This document shows, piece after piece, positions 1-7,618 of a stretch of 9,510 nt of DNA; the first letter of the stretch is position 1; every line of letters begins with the position of its first letter. Under the pieces are notes generated by a model, which was not told where the DNA came from, did not search any database, and saw nothing but the letters and a program-made list of their open reading frames with translations. This DNA is from Chloroflexota bacterium. Lineage in GTDB: Bacteria > Chloroflexota > Dehalococcoidia > Lucifugimonadales > Australimonadaceae. The stretch spans positions 1-9,510 of the forward strand of contig JAPOOH010000119.1 in the NCBI GenBank assembly GCA_026713505.1, written 5' to 3'. The position numbers and the translations under genes were made by a program.

Positions 1-835
1 AGGTGCGGGTGGAGGGCCGCAGGTGGTGGACGACGTAAGGCACCCATGAGGCCGAGGCCTCGATGAAGCCGAACGAGAGGTCAGGGAAGCGCTCCGGTAT
101 CTTGTGCGCAACGAGGTCGCGGAAAGCGAAGAGCGGCAGCGAACGCACGTGCGGCAGGTTGTGGGAGACGGTGCGGTCGAAGACCTGCAGCAGTCCGGGG
201 GAGCCGCCGCCGGTGTGGATGCTGATGGCCATGCCAAGCCGCTGCGCCGCCTCGTAGATCGGGAAGAAGTACGACTCCGCGAGGGAGCGGTCGCCCTCGA
301 CGCCGCGGAAGAAGACGCCGACCGCGCCGTTGTCGCGCGCCGTCTCTATCTCCTGCAGCGACGCCTCGATGTCGCGCAGCGGAGGCACGACGACCCATCC
401 CATGCGGTCGCCGGCGACGCGCCAGGCGTTGGCCATGTAGCGGTTGTAGCTGCGGCAGATGGCGACCTCGAGGTCGACGTCGTCGGTGATGTAGGCGAGG
501 AGGACGGTGGGGAAGACGACCTCGGAGTCGACGCCGCGCATGTCCATGTCCTCGACGCGGGCCATGGGGTCGGTGATGTAGCGCACGGATGCGCGGATGT
601 CGGAACGGGCGTTCTCGGAGTCGGAGCCGCCGACGGCGACGGCATAGCTGCCCTTGCCGGTGCGCTTGGGGACGGCGGTGCCGTTCACCATCCAGACGAA
701 GTCCCGGGGGCCGTCCTCGCCATCGAGGGGGATGGAGGCGAGCAAGGGCCTGCGGTCGTACATGTCGGCGTCGAAGTGCTCCCAGACGCCGGGGTGCTCA
801 ATGATGTGGGTGTCCGCGTCGACGATTCCTGCCAT
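1..835 (-). CDS. Amidohydrolase family 2 (metal-dependent TIM-barrel hydrolase/decarboxylase), 3' end cut by window edge
   Basis: The reading frame stays open from ATG at 835 to the left edge (278 residues seen), so the C-terminus is missing; relatives are usually about 330-400 residues. The N-terminus reads MAGIVDADTHIIEHPGVW. D8-x-H10 sits where this superfamily has its first metal-ligand pair (HxH in ACMSD, ExH or DxH in others). SIHTGGGS supplies H207, the likely barrel metal ligand, and FIEASASWVPY (E259, W264) is the typical late-barrel segment; the last catalytic Asp would lie outside the window. The family includes ACMSD-like decarboxylases and hydrolases acting on aromatic or ring-cleavage acids; the substrate here cannot be told. 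The start is supported by GGAGGAA at 847-841, 7 nt before the ATG. The gene is divergent from cfa. Identification as amidohydrolase-2 is firm; the reaction is unknown. Confidence 0.9.
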   Translation of the reverse strand, partial: MAGIVDADTHIIEHPGVWEHFDADMYDRRPLLASIPLDGEDGPRDFVWMVNGTAVPKRTGKGSYAVAVGGSDSENARSDIRASVRYITDPMARVEDMDMRGVDSEVVFPTVLLAYITDDVDLEVAICRSYNRYMANAWRVAGDRMGWVVVPPLRDIEASLQEIETARDNGAVGVFFRGVEGDRSLAESYFFPIYEAAQRLGMAISIHTGGGSPGLLQVFDRTVSHNLPHVRSLPLFAFRDLVAHKIPERFPDLSFGFIEASASWVPYVVHHLRPSTRT

Positions 836-840
836 GGTGC

Positions 841-847
841 TTCCTCC
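841..847 (-). promoter_or_regulatory. Ribosome binding site of the amidohydrolase gene
   Basis: On the minus strand GGAGGAA occupies 847-841, with 7 nt between GGAGG and the ATG at 835. It fixes this start. Confidence 0.8.
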
Positions 848-875
848 TCTCGGTACGCAAGGACCGCGTGTCGCG

Positions 876-881
876 AGTATA
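876..881 (-). promoter_or_regulatory. Candidate -10 box of the amidohydrolase gene
   Basis: The minus strand reads TATACT (5 of 6 to TATAAT) 40 nt before the ATG at 835, giving a predicted leader of about 33 nt that contains the ribosome binding site. No good -35 box is seen (TATGAC at 904-899 is poor). It mirrors the TATACT in front of cfa within a shared GTATACTC octamer. Confidence 0.45.
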
Positions 882-939
882 CGCCTGCGCGAACAGTCGT
901 CATACCGGCGCGGGTGCACACACGTCTTGCGCGGCGCGG

Positions 940-945
940 TATACT
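940..945 (+). promoter_or_regulatory. Candidate -10 box of cfa
   Basis: TATACT lies 40 nt before the cfa ATG, with only a weak match at the -35 position (CACACA at 917-922, 17-bp spacer). The octamer GTATACTC at 939-946 is repeated inverted at 882-875 for the divergent gene. Confidence 0.45.
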
Positions 946-985
946 CTCTCGCCGACGGCAGGGCTGGGAGCATCACTAAACCGGT

Positions 986-2107
986 ATGGCGAACGACAGG
1001 TTCAGAGAGCAAGCGGAGCGCCTCCTGGCGCCGGCTGGGGTGGCGATAAACGGACCGCACCCGTGGGACATCCAGGTGCACGATGACCGGTTCTTCGCGC
1101 GCGTGTTTGCGGAGGGCACGCTGGGTTTCGGCGAAGCGTACATGGACGGCTGGTGGGACTCCGCCGAACTGGACGAGACGATGGCGCGCATCCTCGCATC
1201 GGGTGCGCAGCACCTCATTCCGCGGAACCTGAAGACGCTGAGACTGGCGCTCGCGGCGCGATGGACGAATCGCCAGAACCAGAAGCGGGCGTGGGACGTG
1301 GGCGACCAGCACTACAACCTGGGCAACGACCTTTTCGCCGCGACGTTCGACGCGCGCCTCACGGGTAGTTGCGGCTACTGGAAGGAGGCGACCGACCTCG
1401 ACGCGGCGCAGGACGCGAAGCTTGACCTCATCTGCCGTAAGATCGGGCTCCAGGCGGGGCAGTCGGTGTTCGACATCGGCTGCGGCTGGGGCGCGTTCAT
1501 GGGGTTCGCCGCTGAGAAGTACGGCGCGCACTGCACGGGCGTCACGATCTCCAGCGAACAGGCGAACTACATCGCCGAGCGGTATTCTCACCTTCCTGTG
1601 AACGGGCTGCTGCAGGACTACCGCGATGCCACGGGATCATTCGACCATGTTGTTTCCATGGGGATGTTCGAGCACGTGGGGCCGAGGAACTACCGGGTGT
1701 ACTTCGAGACGGCCGAGCGACTGCTGGATGACGGCGGGTTCTTCCTTCTGCACACCATCGGTTCCAACAGGTCGGCCAACGCCATAGACCCGTGGATGGA
1801 CAAGTACATCTTCGTGAACGGCGTGCTACCGTCGGTCGCGCAGATCGGGAGTGCTATCGAGGGGCTGTTCATGGTGGAGGACTGGCACAACTTCGGCGCG
1901 GACTACGACAAGACGCTCGTGGCGTGGTACGAGAAGTTCCATAGCAACTGGGACTCGCTGAAGGACCGGTACAGCGAGCGTTTCTACCGCATGTGGAAGT
2001 TCTACCTGCTCGCGTGCGCAGGCGGGTTCCGGTCACGCAACATCCAGCTATGGCAGATCGTTCTGGCGAAGCGCGGCGTGCCTGGCGGCTACGCCACGGT
2101 GCGATAG
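986..2107 (+). CDS. cfa: Cyclopropane-fatty-acyl-phospholipid synthase
   Basis: This 373-residue protein is close to E. coli Cfa (382 residues). The enzyme transfers a methylene group from S-adenosylmethionine to the cis double bond of unsaturated acyl chains in membrane phospholipids, a peripheral membrane reaction tied to stress tolerance. The AdoMet loop is VFDIGCGWGAF (161-171), followed by MFEHVGPRNY (227-236), DPWMDKYIFVNGVLPS (268-283) and the C-terminal LLACAGGFRSRNIQLWQ. The E. coli active-site residues C139, E239, H266, Y317 and C354 all have counterparts at a constant offset of 10: C129, E229, H256, Y307 and C344, so the enzyme should be active. The start is secured by an in-frame TAA at 977-979; the ribosome binding site is weak (GGGAG at 966-970, 15 nt away). 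It could alternatively methylate rather than cyclopropanate, as related mycolic-acid-type enzymes do. Confidence 0.95.
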   Translation: MANDRFREQAERLLAPAGVAINGPHPWDIQVHDDRFFARVFAEGTLGFGEAYMDGWWDSAELDETMARILASGAQHLIPRNLKTLRLALAARWTNRQNQKRAWDVGDQHYNLGNDLFAATFDARLTGSCGYWKEATDLDAAQDAKLDLICRKIGLQAGQSVFDIGCGWGAFMGFAAEKYGAHCTGVTISSEQANYIAERYSHLPVNGLLQDYRDATGSFDHVVSMGMFEHVGPRNYRVYFETAERLLDDGGFFLLHTIGSNRSANAIDPWMDKYIFVNGVLPSVAQIGSAIEGLFMVEDWHNFGADYDKTLVAWYEKFHSNWDSLKDRYSERFYRMWKFYLLACAGGFRSRNIQLWQIVLAKRGVPGGYATVR

Positions 2108-2112
2108 GAGCA

Positions 2113-2133
2113 GGGCTCTAGGAAGATGAGCCC
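2113..2133. terminator. Weak hairpin at the cfa/MFS convergent junction
   Basis: GGGCTC (2113-2118) and GAGCCC (2128-2133) form a 6-bp inverted repeat around a 9-nt loop, overlapping the MFS stop codon and just after the cfa stop. A second small hairpin, CCCG-TT-CGGG, overlaps at 2131-2140. There is no T-run on either strand, so a bidirectional terminator role is only possible. Confidence 0.3.
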
Positions 2134-3374
2134 GTTCGGGCCGCGACTGAGTCCGGCTCCCGCCGCAGGGTCTCCCGGGCAAGCACAACGAACAGCAGCG
2201 CGCATCCTCCGACCACGCCGGTGAAGATGACGAGCGTGGTCTCCAGGCCCAGGAGTCCGGCCAGCAGTCCCGCGATCAGCGGGCCGACGATCATGCCGAC
2301 GCTCGTGGCCACGTGGAAGGCGCTCAGGAATACGCCGCGTTGCTCGGGGGGCGCCAGGTCCATCGCATATGTCTGCATCGTGTTGCTGTTCATCCCCTCC
2401 GCTACGGCAAATACGGCGAAGGCCATCGCAACACCGATGAAGGCCGCAGATACGCCGAGCAGGTAGACCGAAGCGCCGAGCAGGACGAGTCCGAACACGA
2501 GGGGCCACTTGCGTCCGAAGCGGTCGACGGCGAACCCGGTGGGCGCAGCCGTGAGCAACGTCAGGACGGCGCCCACGGCAACGAGATTGCCGATGACGTC
2601 AGGGCCCAGCATCAGCGTCTCCTGCGCGTGGACGGGGAAGTAGGTGCGGAAGAGGCCGGGCCCCAGCCCGACCATTCCGAAGCAGAGCGTGGCGGCCGCT
2701 ATCGCCACGAACGACCTTGAGCGGAACATGCCCCAGGGGATGCCACGGCTTGCGGTGCGCACCGCACCCGAACGCCCGGCAGGCTCGTGCCCCGCGCGAG
2801 CGGGCCTGGTCTCCGGGATGATGACCAGCACGACGTAAAGGGCCACCACCTTGGTGGACGCGATGAAGATGAACACCCACCGCAACTCGAACTGCGCGGC
2901 GATGAACCCGCCGACGAGGGGGCCGGCCAACATCCCCATCCGCATCGCTGTGTCGCGGAACGCCACCGCGCGCCCGCGGCTCGCGATCTTCGTGATGTCC
3001 GCTATCAGCACGCTGGAACTGATCGTCCAGAGGGCGATGCTGATCCCGGCGAGCCCTTCCAGGAGGACGAACTGGAGGTAGCTGGTGCTGTAGAACTGCG
3101 CTACGAGAACCCCGCCGTGCCCTATCGCGGCCAGGACGAGCATCGGGCGTCTGCCCCAGCGGTCGCACAGGACACCGGTTATGGGGCCGAAGATGGGGCG
3201 GGGCGTCGCACTCAGCGCTGAGACGAAACCAACCTGGAGAAGGGTGCCTCCGAGCGCGAGCGCGAAGAGCGGACGCGCCACCCACAGCGCGCCCGTGCCG
3301 AGCCCCCACGAGAAGAAGATGATGGCGACGGGTATCGCAAGCCGGGTGAAATCCGGCGCCTGTTGCGTTTGCAT
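2118..3374 (-). CDS. MFS transporter, 12-TM drug:H+ antiporter-like
   Basis: The product is a 418-residue hydrophobic protein with the 12-helix major facilitator pattern and a short polar linker near residues 188-215. Motif A is clear after helix 2 (GPITGVLCDRWGRRP, 63-77), with the degenerate second-half copy GFAVDRFGRKWP (280-291). A motif-C-like GMLAGPLVGGFIA (147-159) in helix 5 and VGMIVGPLIAG (359-369) in helix 11 point to the DHA1 antiporter group. The reading frame is open for 162 codons further upstream, but that stretch overlaps the CaiB coding sequence in another frame and is not transporter-like. ATG at 3374 begins 14 nt after the CaiB stop and is the right start; the ribosome binding site is weak (AAGG). 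It is the last gene of the ACAD-CaiB-MFS operon, so it may export or import an acid handled by those enzymes. Substrate unknown. Confidence 0.88.
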   Translation of the reverse strand: MQTQQAPDFTRLAIPVAIIFFSWGLGTGALWVARPLFALALGGTLLQVGFVSALSATPRPIFGPITGVLCDRWGRRPMLVLAAIGHGGVLVAQFYSTSYLQFVLLEGLAGISIALWTISSSVLIADITKIASRGRAVAFRDTAMRMGMLAGPLVGGFIAAQFELRWVFIFIASTKVVALYVVLVIIPETRPARAGHEPAGRSGAVRTASRGIPWGMFRSRSFVAIAAATLCFGMVGLGPGLFRTYFPVHAQETLMLGPDVIGNLVAVGAVLTLLTAAPTGFAVDRFGRKWPLVFGLVLLGASVYLLGVSAAFIGVAMAFAVFAVAEGMNSNTMQTYAMDLAPPEQRGVFLSAFHVATSVGMIVGPLIAGLLAGLLGLETTLVIFTGVVGGCALLFVVLARETLRREPDSVAARTGSSS

Positions 3375-3388
3375 GACGCGGATCGGCC

Positions 3389-4585
3389 TTAGATGGCCTG
3401 AGCAGCCTGCAGAGCGTCGAGCTGAGCGTCCGTGTAGCCCGCGACCTCCCGCAGCACCTCGATCGTATGCTGGCCCAGCGTTGGTGGCGGGGTGAAGCTC
3501 TCCTCGTGACCCGTCTTGATGGGATTGCCGGAAGTGCGTATGCGTCCCGCGGTCGGATGGTCTATCTCCACGAGCATGTTGCGATGGAGCACCTGCGGGT
3601 CCCGGTAGACGTCCGCGATGTCGTTGATGGGCGCGCCGGGCACGTCCCACTCGACGAACAGGCTGCGCCACTCTTCCTGCGTCTTCTGCCGCACGGCCTC
3701 CGCGAGCAGGTCCTCCAACTCGCCGCGGTGTTCCATACGGCCGTCGGCGGTCTTGAACCGGGGGTCGTCCGGCAGCGCCTCGCAGCCGGGGACGGTGCTT
3801 GCCATCATGTCCGCGGTCTTGAACCAGAACGGCTCCGTGCTGCAGTGGATCTGCACCCACTTTTCGTCGCTCGTGCGGAACGCCTTTGCCGGGATGTTGC
3901 TCGGGTGGCCCGAGCCGATGGGCTGCGGGGTGAGGCCGGAGGCGAGATAGAACGCAGCGAGGTGGGCCTGGAACGAGACCTGCATGTCTAACATGCTCAC
4001 GTCCACGCGCTTGCCCTCGCCCGTTCGCGACCGCTCGTGGAGCGCGGTGAGCACGCCGAAGGCGAGGCCCCAGCCGCCGCCCACGTCGCCCATAGGGAAG
4101 CCCATGTAGACGGGGTCGTCGCCCGGATTGCCGGTGACGCTCATCGCACCGCCGAGCGCCTGCACGACGCCGTCGAACGCGGGGCGTCCGGAGTAGGGGC
4201 CGTCCTGTCCGAAGCCCGAAAGCGATGCGGAGATGATGGACGGGTTGATCTTCTTGAGCGTCTCGTGGTCGATCCGCAGGCGTTCGATGACGCCGGGACG
4301 GAAGTTGTCCATCACCACGTCCGCCTTCGCGGCAAGCGCGTAGAACGCCTCGCGGCCCAGGTCGGTCTGGAGGTTGAGCGTCACGCTGCGCTTGTTACGG
4401 TTGAAGCCGAGGAAGTAGGCGCTTTCGCCATTCAGGAAGTAGGGGCCGAGCTTGCGTGCGGCGTCTCCGGAGCCCGGCTGCTCGATCTTGATGACGTCCG
4501 CGCCGAGGTCTGCCAGCAGGCGCCCGCCGAGGGGCCCGCCAAGCACGGAGGTGAGCTCAAGGATGCGAACGTCTTCCAGCGGCAT
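3389..4585 (-). CDS. CaiB/BaiF-type (class III) CoA-transferase
   Basis: The 398-residue product has the normal length for family III CoA-transferases, which move CoA between carboxylic acids through an enzyme-bound aspartyl-CoA anhydride. The N-terminus (LEDVRILELTSVLGGPLGG) and the ADLGADVIKIEQPGSGD stretch (25-41) are the family's CoA-binding Rossmann start. NRNKRSVTLNL (62-72), DNFRPGVIERL (93-103) and SGFGQDGPYSGRPAFD (123-138) follow in the usual order. D167 in MGFPMGDVGGG aligns with the catalytic aspartate (Asp169 of formyl-CoA transferase). The ATG at 4585 is 2 nt after the acyl-CoA dehydrogenase stop (TGAGCATG on the minus strand), with no good ribosome binding site of its own, which suggests translational coupling. 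The pairing resembles CaiA/CaiB of carnitine metabolism or benzylsuccinate CoA-transferase with its dehydrogenase. The actual acid is not identifiable. Confidence 0.93.
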   Translation of the reverse strand: MPLEDVRILELTSVLGGPLGGRLLADLGADVIKIEQPGSGDAARKLGPYFLNGESAYFLGFNRNKRSVTLNLQTDLGREAFYALAAKADVVMDNFRPGVIERLRIDHETLKKINPSIISASLSGFGQDGPYSGRPAFDGVVQALGGAMSVTGNPGDDPVYMGFPMGDVGGGWGLAFGVLTALHERSRTGEGKRVDVSMLDMQVSFQAHLAAFYLASGLTPQPIGSGHPSNIPAKAFRTSDEKWVQIHCSTEPFWFKTADMMASTVPGCEALPDDPRFKTADGRMEHRGELEDLLAEAVRQKTQEEWRSLFVEWDVPGAPINDIADVYRDPQVLHRNMLVEIDHPTAGRIRTSGNPIKTGHEESFTPPPTLGQHTIEVLREVAGYTDAQLDALQAAQAI

Positions 4586-4587
4586 GC

Positions 4588-5763
4588 TCACAGGCCGGCC
4601 TCGAAGAGGAAGTCGCCGGAGGAGTGGTGGCGCAGCAGGTTCCGGGCGATGACCTGCCGCTGAATCTCGTTCGTGCCCTCGCCGATGATCATCAGCGGGG
4701 CGTCGCGGAAGTAGCGCTCGACCGGGAGGTCCTGGGTGTAGCCGACGCCGCCGTGGATGCGCATCGCCTCGGTCGCGACGTTCAGGCACGTCTCGCTGGC
4801 GAAGAGCTTGGCCATGCCGGCCTCGAGATCGACGCGCTGTCCGAGGTCCTTCTTGCGCGCGGCGTCCATCACCAGCAGGTGCGCGGCCTTCACCTGCGTC
4901 GCCATGTCAGCGAGCTTCTGCTGTATCGCCTGGTGCTCGGCGATGGGCTTGCCGAACGTGCGCCGCTGCTGCGCGTACTGCATCGCGGCCTCCAGCGCAG
5001 CGCGCGCGACGCCGACGGCCCTCGCCGCGACATTGATGCGCCCCAGCTCCAGCCCGCCCATAACGTGCCTGAAGCCTTCGCCCTCCGTTCCGCCGAGCAG
5101 GTTCGTCGCGGGAGTGCGGTAGTCCTCGAACGCTACTTCGGTAGTCTCGACGCCCCGGTAGCCAAGCTTGGGGATGTCGCGCACGACGTCGAGTCCGGGA
5201 CCCTTTTCGCCGAGGAGGATGCTTATGCCGCGATGGGGCGGGTCTGCGTTCATGTCGGTCTTGCAGACGATGGCGTAGATGCTGCCGTAGCGGCCATTGG
5301 TGATGAACATCTTGCGCCCGTTCACGACGTAGTCGTCGCCGTCGCGGACGGCGCTCGTCTTGACGGCGGCCACGTCCGTCCCCGCGTCTGGTTCCGTGAT
5401 GCAGAGCGCTGCACGGCGCTCTCCCTGTGCCATGACCGGCAGGAAGCGCTCCCTCTGCTCCTGCGTGCCGGAGGTCTCGATCATGTGCGCCACAAGGAGG
5501 TGGGTGTTCAGGACGCCGGTGAGGCTCATCCAGCCTTTCGCCAGCTCCTCGATGAGGAGGGCGTAGGTCTCCGCGCCCGCGCCGCTGCCGCCGTACTCCT
5601 CCGGGATGGTGGCGCCGAAGAAACCGAGTTCGCGCATCTGATCGACGAGCGCGTGCGGGTACTCGTCTGCGAGTTCGAGTTCGGTCGCGATCGGGACGAC
5701 CTCGCGCTTGACGAAATCCCGGACAGTGGCGACGAGCGCGCGCTGATCTTCCGATAGTGGCAT
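4588..5763 (-). CDS. Acyl-CoA dehydrogenase (FAD-dependent)
   Basis: The 391-residue product has standard family length and carries the N-terminal helical, beta-barrel and C-terminal helical domains of soluble acyl-CoA dehydrogenases. These introduce an alpha,beta double bond in acyl-CoA thioesters and pass electrons to ETF. The first family signature is CITEPDAGTDVAA (121-133); the second region is RRTFGKPIAEHQAIQ (267-281), then RIHGGVGYTQDLPVERYFRD (335-354) and EGTNEIQR. E362 in EGTNEIQR is in the position of the MCAD catalytic base Glu376. The frame is open far upstream, but family homology begins at MPLSEDQRALV, so ATG 5763 is chosen; the ribosome binding site is poor (GAGG about 12 nt away). 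It is the first gene of the operon with CaiB and MFS. It could work as an enoyl-CoA reductase, like CaiA, rather than in beta-oxidation. Confidence 0.95.
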   Translation of the reverse strand: MPLSEDQRALVATVRDFVKREVVPIATELELADEYPHALVDQMRELGFFGATIPEEYGGSGAGAETYALLIEELAKGWMSLTGVLNTHLLVAHMIETSGTQEQRERFLPVMAQGERRAALCITEPDAGTDVAAVKTSAVRDGDDYVVNGRKMFITNGRYGSIYAIVCKTDMNADPPHRGISILLGEKGPGLDVVRDIPKLGYRGVETTEVAFEDYRTPATNLLGGTEGEGFRHVMGGLELGRINVAARAVGVARAALEAAMQYAQQRRTFGKPIAEHQAIQQKLADMATQVKAAHLLVMDAARKKDLGQRVDLEAGMAKLFASETCLNVATEAMRIHGGVGYTQDLPVERYFRDAPLMIIGEGTNEIQRQVIARNLLRHHSSGDFLFEAGL

Positions 5764-5799
5764 GGGTGGGGGCGCCTCAGACAAGGTGTGAGCGGGGGA

Positions 5800-5805
5800 A
5801 GTATA
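5800..5805 (-). promoter_or_regulatory. Candidate -10 box of the ACAD-CaiB-MFS operon
   Basis: The minus strand reads TATACT 36 nt before the ACAD ATG, the same hexamer and nearly the same distance as in front of the amidohydrolase and cfa genes. No convincing -35 box lies 16-18 bp upstream. The 93-bp divergent gap 5764-5856 must also hold the promoter of the plus-strand MFS gene; there I see only a weak pair (TTGAGG at 5811-5816 and GATAGG at 5836-5841). Confidence 0.4.
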
Positions 5806-5856
5806 GCGTGTTGAGGGCGTCGGTCGTGTGGGAGTGATAGGGTTGCACGCATTCCG

Positions 5857-7131
5857 ATGACGACAAAGCAACCCCGCATATCCCGATTCTGGCCGTTCCC
5901 CCGCCTCTACTACGGCTGGGCCATCATGACCGCCAGCATGCTGAACGCTGCGGCGAGCGTCCCGATGCAGGGGCCCATCCTCGGCGTATTCGTGCGTCCC
6001 ATCCAGGATGAACTGGGCTGGTCTGCACTCCACATCAGCATCGGCTTCGCGCTCGGGTCCGGAGTGGGGGGCATCTCCTCCGTATGGGTTGGGCGCGTCC
6101 TCGACAGGCGGGGCGCTCGCGGCGTGACGGTGGTGGCTGGAATGATCCTTGTGGGGTGCATGGTGGGCCTCGCCGCGATGACGCAGGTCTGGCACTTCTG
6201 GGGATTCTTCGGCGTGGCGCGCGGAACGGCGGCGGCGGGCGCGCAACTGGGGACGATGGTCGCGCTGGCGTCCTGGTTCGTGCGGAAGCGTGGCCGTGTC
6301 GTCGGACTGCTTGGCGTCGGGCAGCGGGCAGGGCAGACCATCATGCCCCTCCCGATCGTTGCGATCATTGCCTGGCTGGGCTGGCGTGAAGCGTGGCTTG
6401 CGCGGGCGGGGTTCGCATTCCTCGCGCTGGTGCTGCCGAGCGCGGCATACATGCGGCGCAGGCCAGAGGACTACGGAATGCTGCCGGACGGACGGCGGCC
6501 CACGCACGACGTAAGTATCGGCGAGGCGTCAGAGGAGGCAGGGGAGGAGCTGTGGAGCCTTGCGGAAGCGAAGCGGACGGTGACGCTCTGGGCGCTCATC
6601 GTCGCGCAGGCGGCGGTGGTGTTGTCGGTGAATGCGACGAACCTGCACATCTCCGCGCACCTGCAGGACAAGGGCCTGTCGCAGCAGCAGGCGGCAACCG
6701 CGTTGACCGTCTACCTGGCGGTCGCGATGCTCTCCGTGTTCGGTTGGGGACTCGTCATGGAGCGCGTGCATACGCGCTATCTGGCACTGACCTCTGTAGC
6801 GCTCTACTTCACGGCGATGGTGCTGGCGATTGCGGTCACCTCGTTCCCCACGGCCGTGATGTTCAGCCTCGTGTTCGGCTCTGCTCTGGGTGTGTGGACA
6901 GTGGTGAGCCGGATGATGTTCGCGAACTACTTCGGACGCAGGTCGTTCGGCACGATACGAGGCTTTGCGGCACCCATCATGGCCGGGGTGAGCATGGTGG
7001 GGCCGATATTCGCGGGGCGGGTGTGGGACGTCACGGGCAGCTACGACCTGTCCTTCACGTTATTCGCAGGGGTGTTCGGCATCGCATTCGTTGCGTTCGC
7101 ATTCGCCAAGCCGGTGACGAAAGGGACGTGA
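5857..7131 (+). CDS. MFS transporter, monocarboxylate/oxalate-formate antiporter type
   Basis: The 424-residue product has 12 predicted helices in two halves joined by a polar linker around residues 199-240. It starts helix 1 with YYGWAIMTASM (18-28), the hallmark of the OFA/monocarboxylate porter branch. Other branch features are the loop GRVLDRRGARGVTVVAG (79-95) after helix 2, WFVRKRGRVVGLLGVGQRAG (140-159) around helices 4-5, and RRPEDYGMLPDG (201-212) at the start of the linker. These carriers usually take up or exchange small carboxylates with protons. ATG 5857 begins the family-like sequence; no strong ribosome binding site is seen. The gene is divergent from the ACAD-CaiB operon, so supplying that pathway's acid is a reasonable inference. 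The 3' end lies 7 bp from the convergent toxin gene. Confidence 0.9.
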   Translation: MTTKQPRISRFWPFPRLYYGWAIMTASMLNAAASVPMQGPILGVFVRPIQDELGWSALHISIGFALGSGVGGISSVWVGRVLDRRGARGVTVVAGMILVGCMVGLAAMTQVWHFWGFFGVARGTAAAGAQLGTMVALASWFVRKRGRVVGLLGVGQRAGQTIMPLPIVAIIAWLGWREAWLARAGFAFLALVLPSAAYMRRRPEDYGMLPDGRRPTHDVSIGEASEEAGEELWSLAEAKRTVTLWALIVAQAAVVLSVNATNLHISAHLQDKGLSQQQAATALTVYLAVAMLSVFGWGLVMERVHTRYLALTSVALYFTAMVLAIAVTSFPTAVMFSLVFGSALGVWTVVSRMMFANYFGRRSFGTIRGFAAPIMAGVSMVGPIFAGRVWDVTGSYDLSFTLFAGVFGIAFVAFAFAKPVTKGT

Positions 7132-7138
7132 CATGTCC

Positions 7139-7618
7139 TCAGGCGAACAGGGCGCCGGCCCATCCGTCGATGCGCTCGGGGGCGAGCCGCGTTACCACCG
7201 GCAGGCGGTCAAAGTCGGTGTCGGTGGAGATGATGTGCGACACGCCAAGCCGCAGCGCGACTGCGGCGTGTAGGAGGTCGCGCGAACTGACGTTGCCGTG
7301 GTGGTCCGCAAGCGCTGCAGCGTGGACGACATCCTCGGCGTAAACGGGCTCGATGCGCCCGTGCATCGTCTCGACGAATTCGTTGAAGACTTGTCTCCCG
7401 TGAGGCCATCGCCTCACTGAGACGTATCGGTGGATGATCTCCTGAAAGACCTCGGCATCCGTGAGGAACCTGTGAGGTCTGGCAGTGATTATCTGCATAA
7501 CGCGGATGGAGGGCTCCCGCAGCGGGTGTTCTTCGCCGGCCGCGTACATGGGGACGTTGGCGTCGATGAACGCCCTCGGATTAGATCCCTCCGGGTTCAT
7601 GGGCTGATTCCAACTCAC
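7139..7618 (-). CDS. vapC: PIN-domain toxin, VapC-like ribonuclease
   Basis: The 159-residue product fits a PIN domain, an Mg2+-dependent endoribonuclease that in VapC toxins cuts tRNA or rRNA. The acidic residues are in order: D19 in FIDANVPMY, E60 in AEVFQEIIHRY, D114 in SSRDLLHAAVA, and D133/D135 in STDTDFDRLP, so it appears catalytically intact. The start is GTG at 7618, preceded by GGAGGAA at 7632-7626 (9-nt spacing) inside the antitoxin gene, giving a 38-bp overlap with it. ATG at 7600 is the alternative; it has no good ribosome binding site and would drop six residues. The overlap implies translational coupling, so toxin is made only with antitoxin. The protein ends 7 bp from the convergent MFS gene. 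The family call is secure; the RNA target is unknown. Confidence 0.88.
   Translation of the reverse strand: MSWNQPMNPEGSNPRAFIDANVPMYAAGEEHPLREPSIRVMQIITARPHRFLTDAEVFQEIIHRYVSVRRWPHGRQVFNEFVETMHGRIEPVYAEDVVHAAALADHHGNVSSRDLLHAAVALRLGVSHIISTDTDFDRLPVVTRLAPERIDGWAGALFA

Noticed and set aside
104..979. 291-codon plus-strand frame opposite the amidohydrolase
   Set aside because: It is a shadow of a minus-strand gene with clear family motifs and consists of Val/Gly/Asp/Ala-rich low-complexity sequence.
2118..3860. 580-codon form of the first MFS carrier starting at 3860
   Set aside because: The extra 162 residues overlap the CaiB coding sequence in another frame and are not transporter-like; ATG 3374 directly follows the CaiB stop.
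4624..5757. 377-codon plus-strand frame opposite the acyl-CoA dehydrogenase
   Set aside because: It is the antisense of a strongly conserved enzyme gene, with no recognisable domain or ribosome binding site.
4588..6507. 639-codon form of the acyl-CoA dehydrogenase starting at 6507
   Set aside because: The extra 248 residues lie antisense inside the plus-strand MFS gene and are Pro/His/Arg-rich; family homology starts at ATG 5763.
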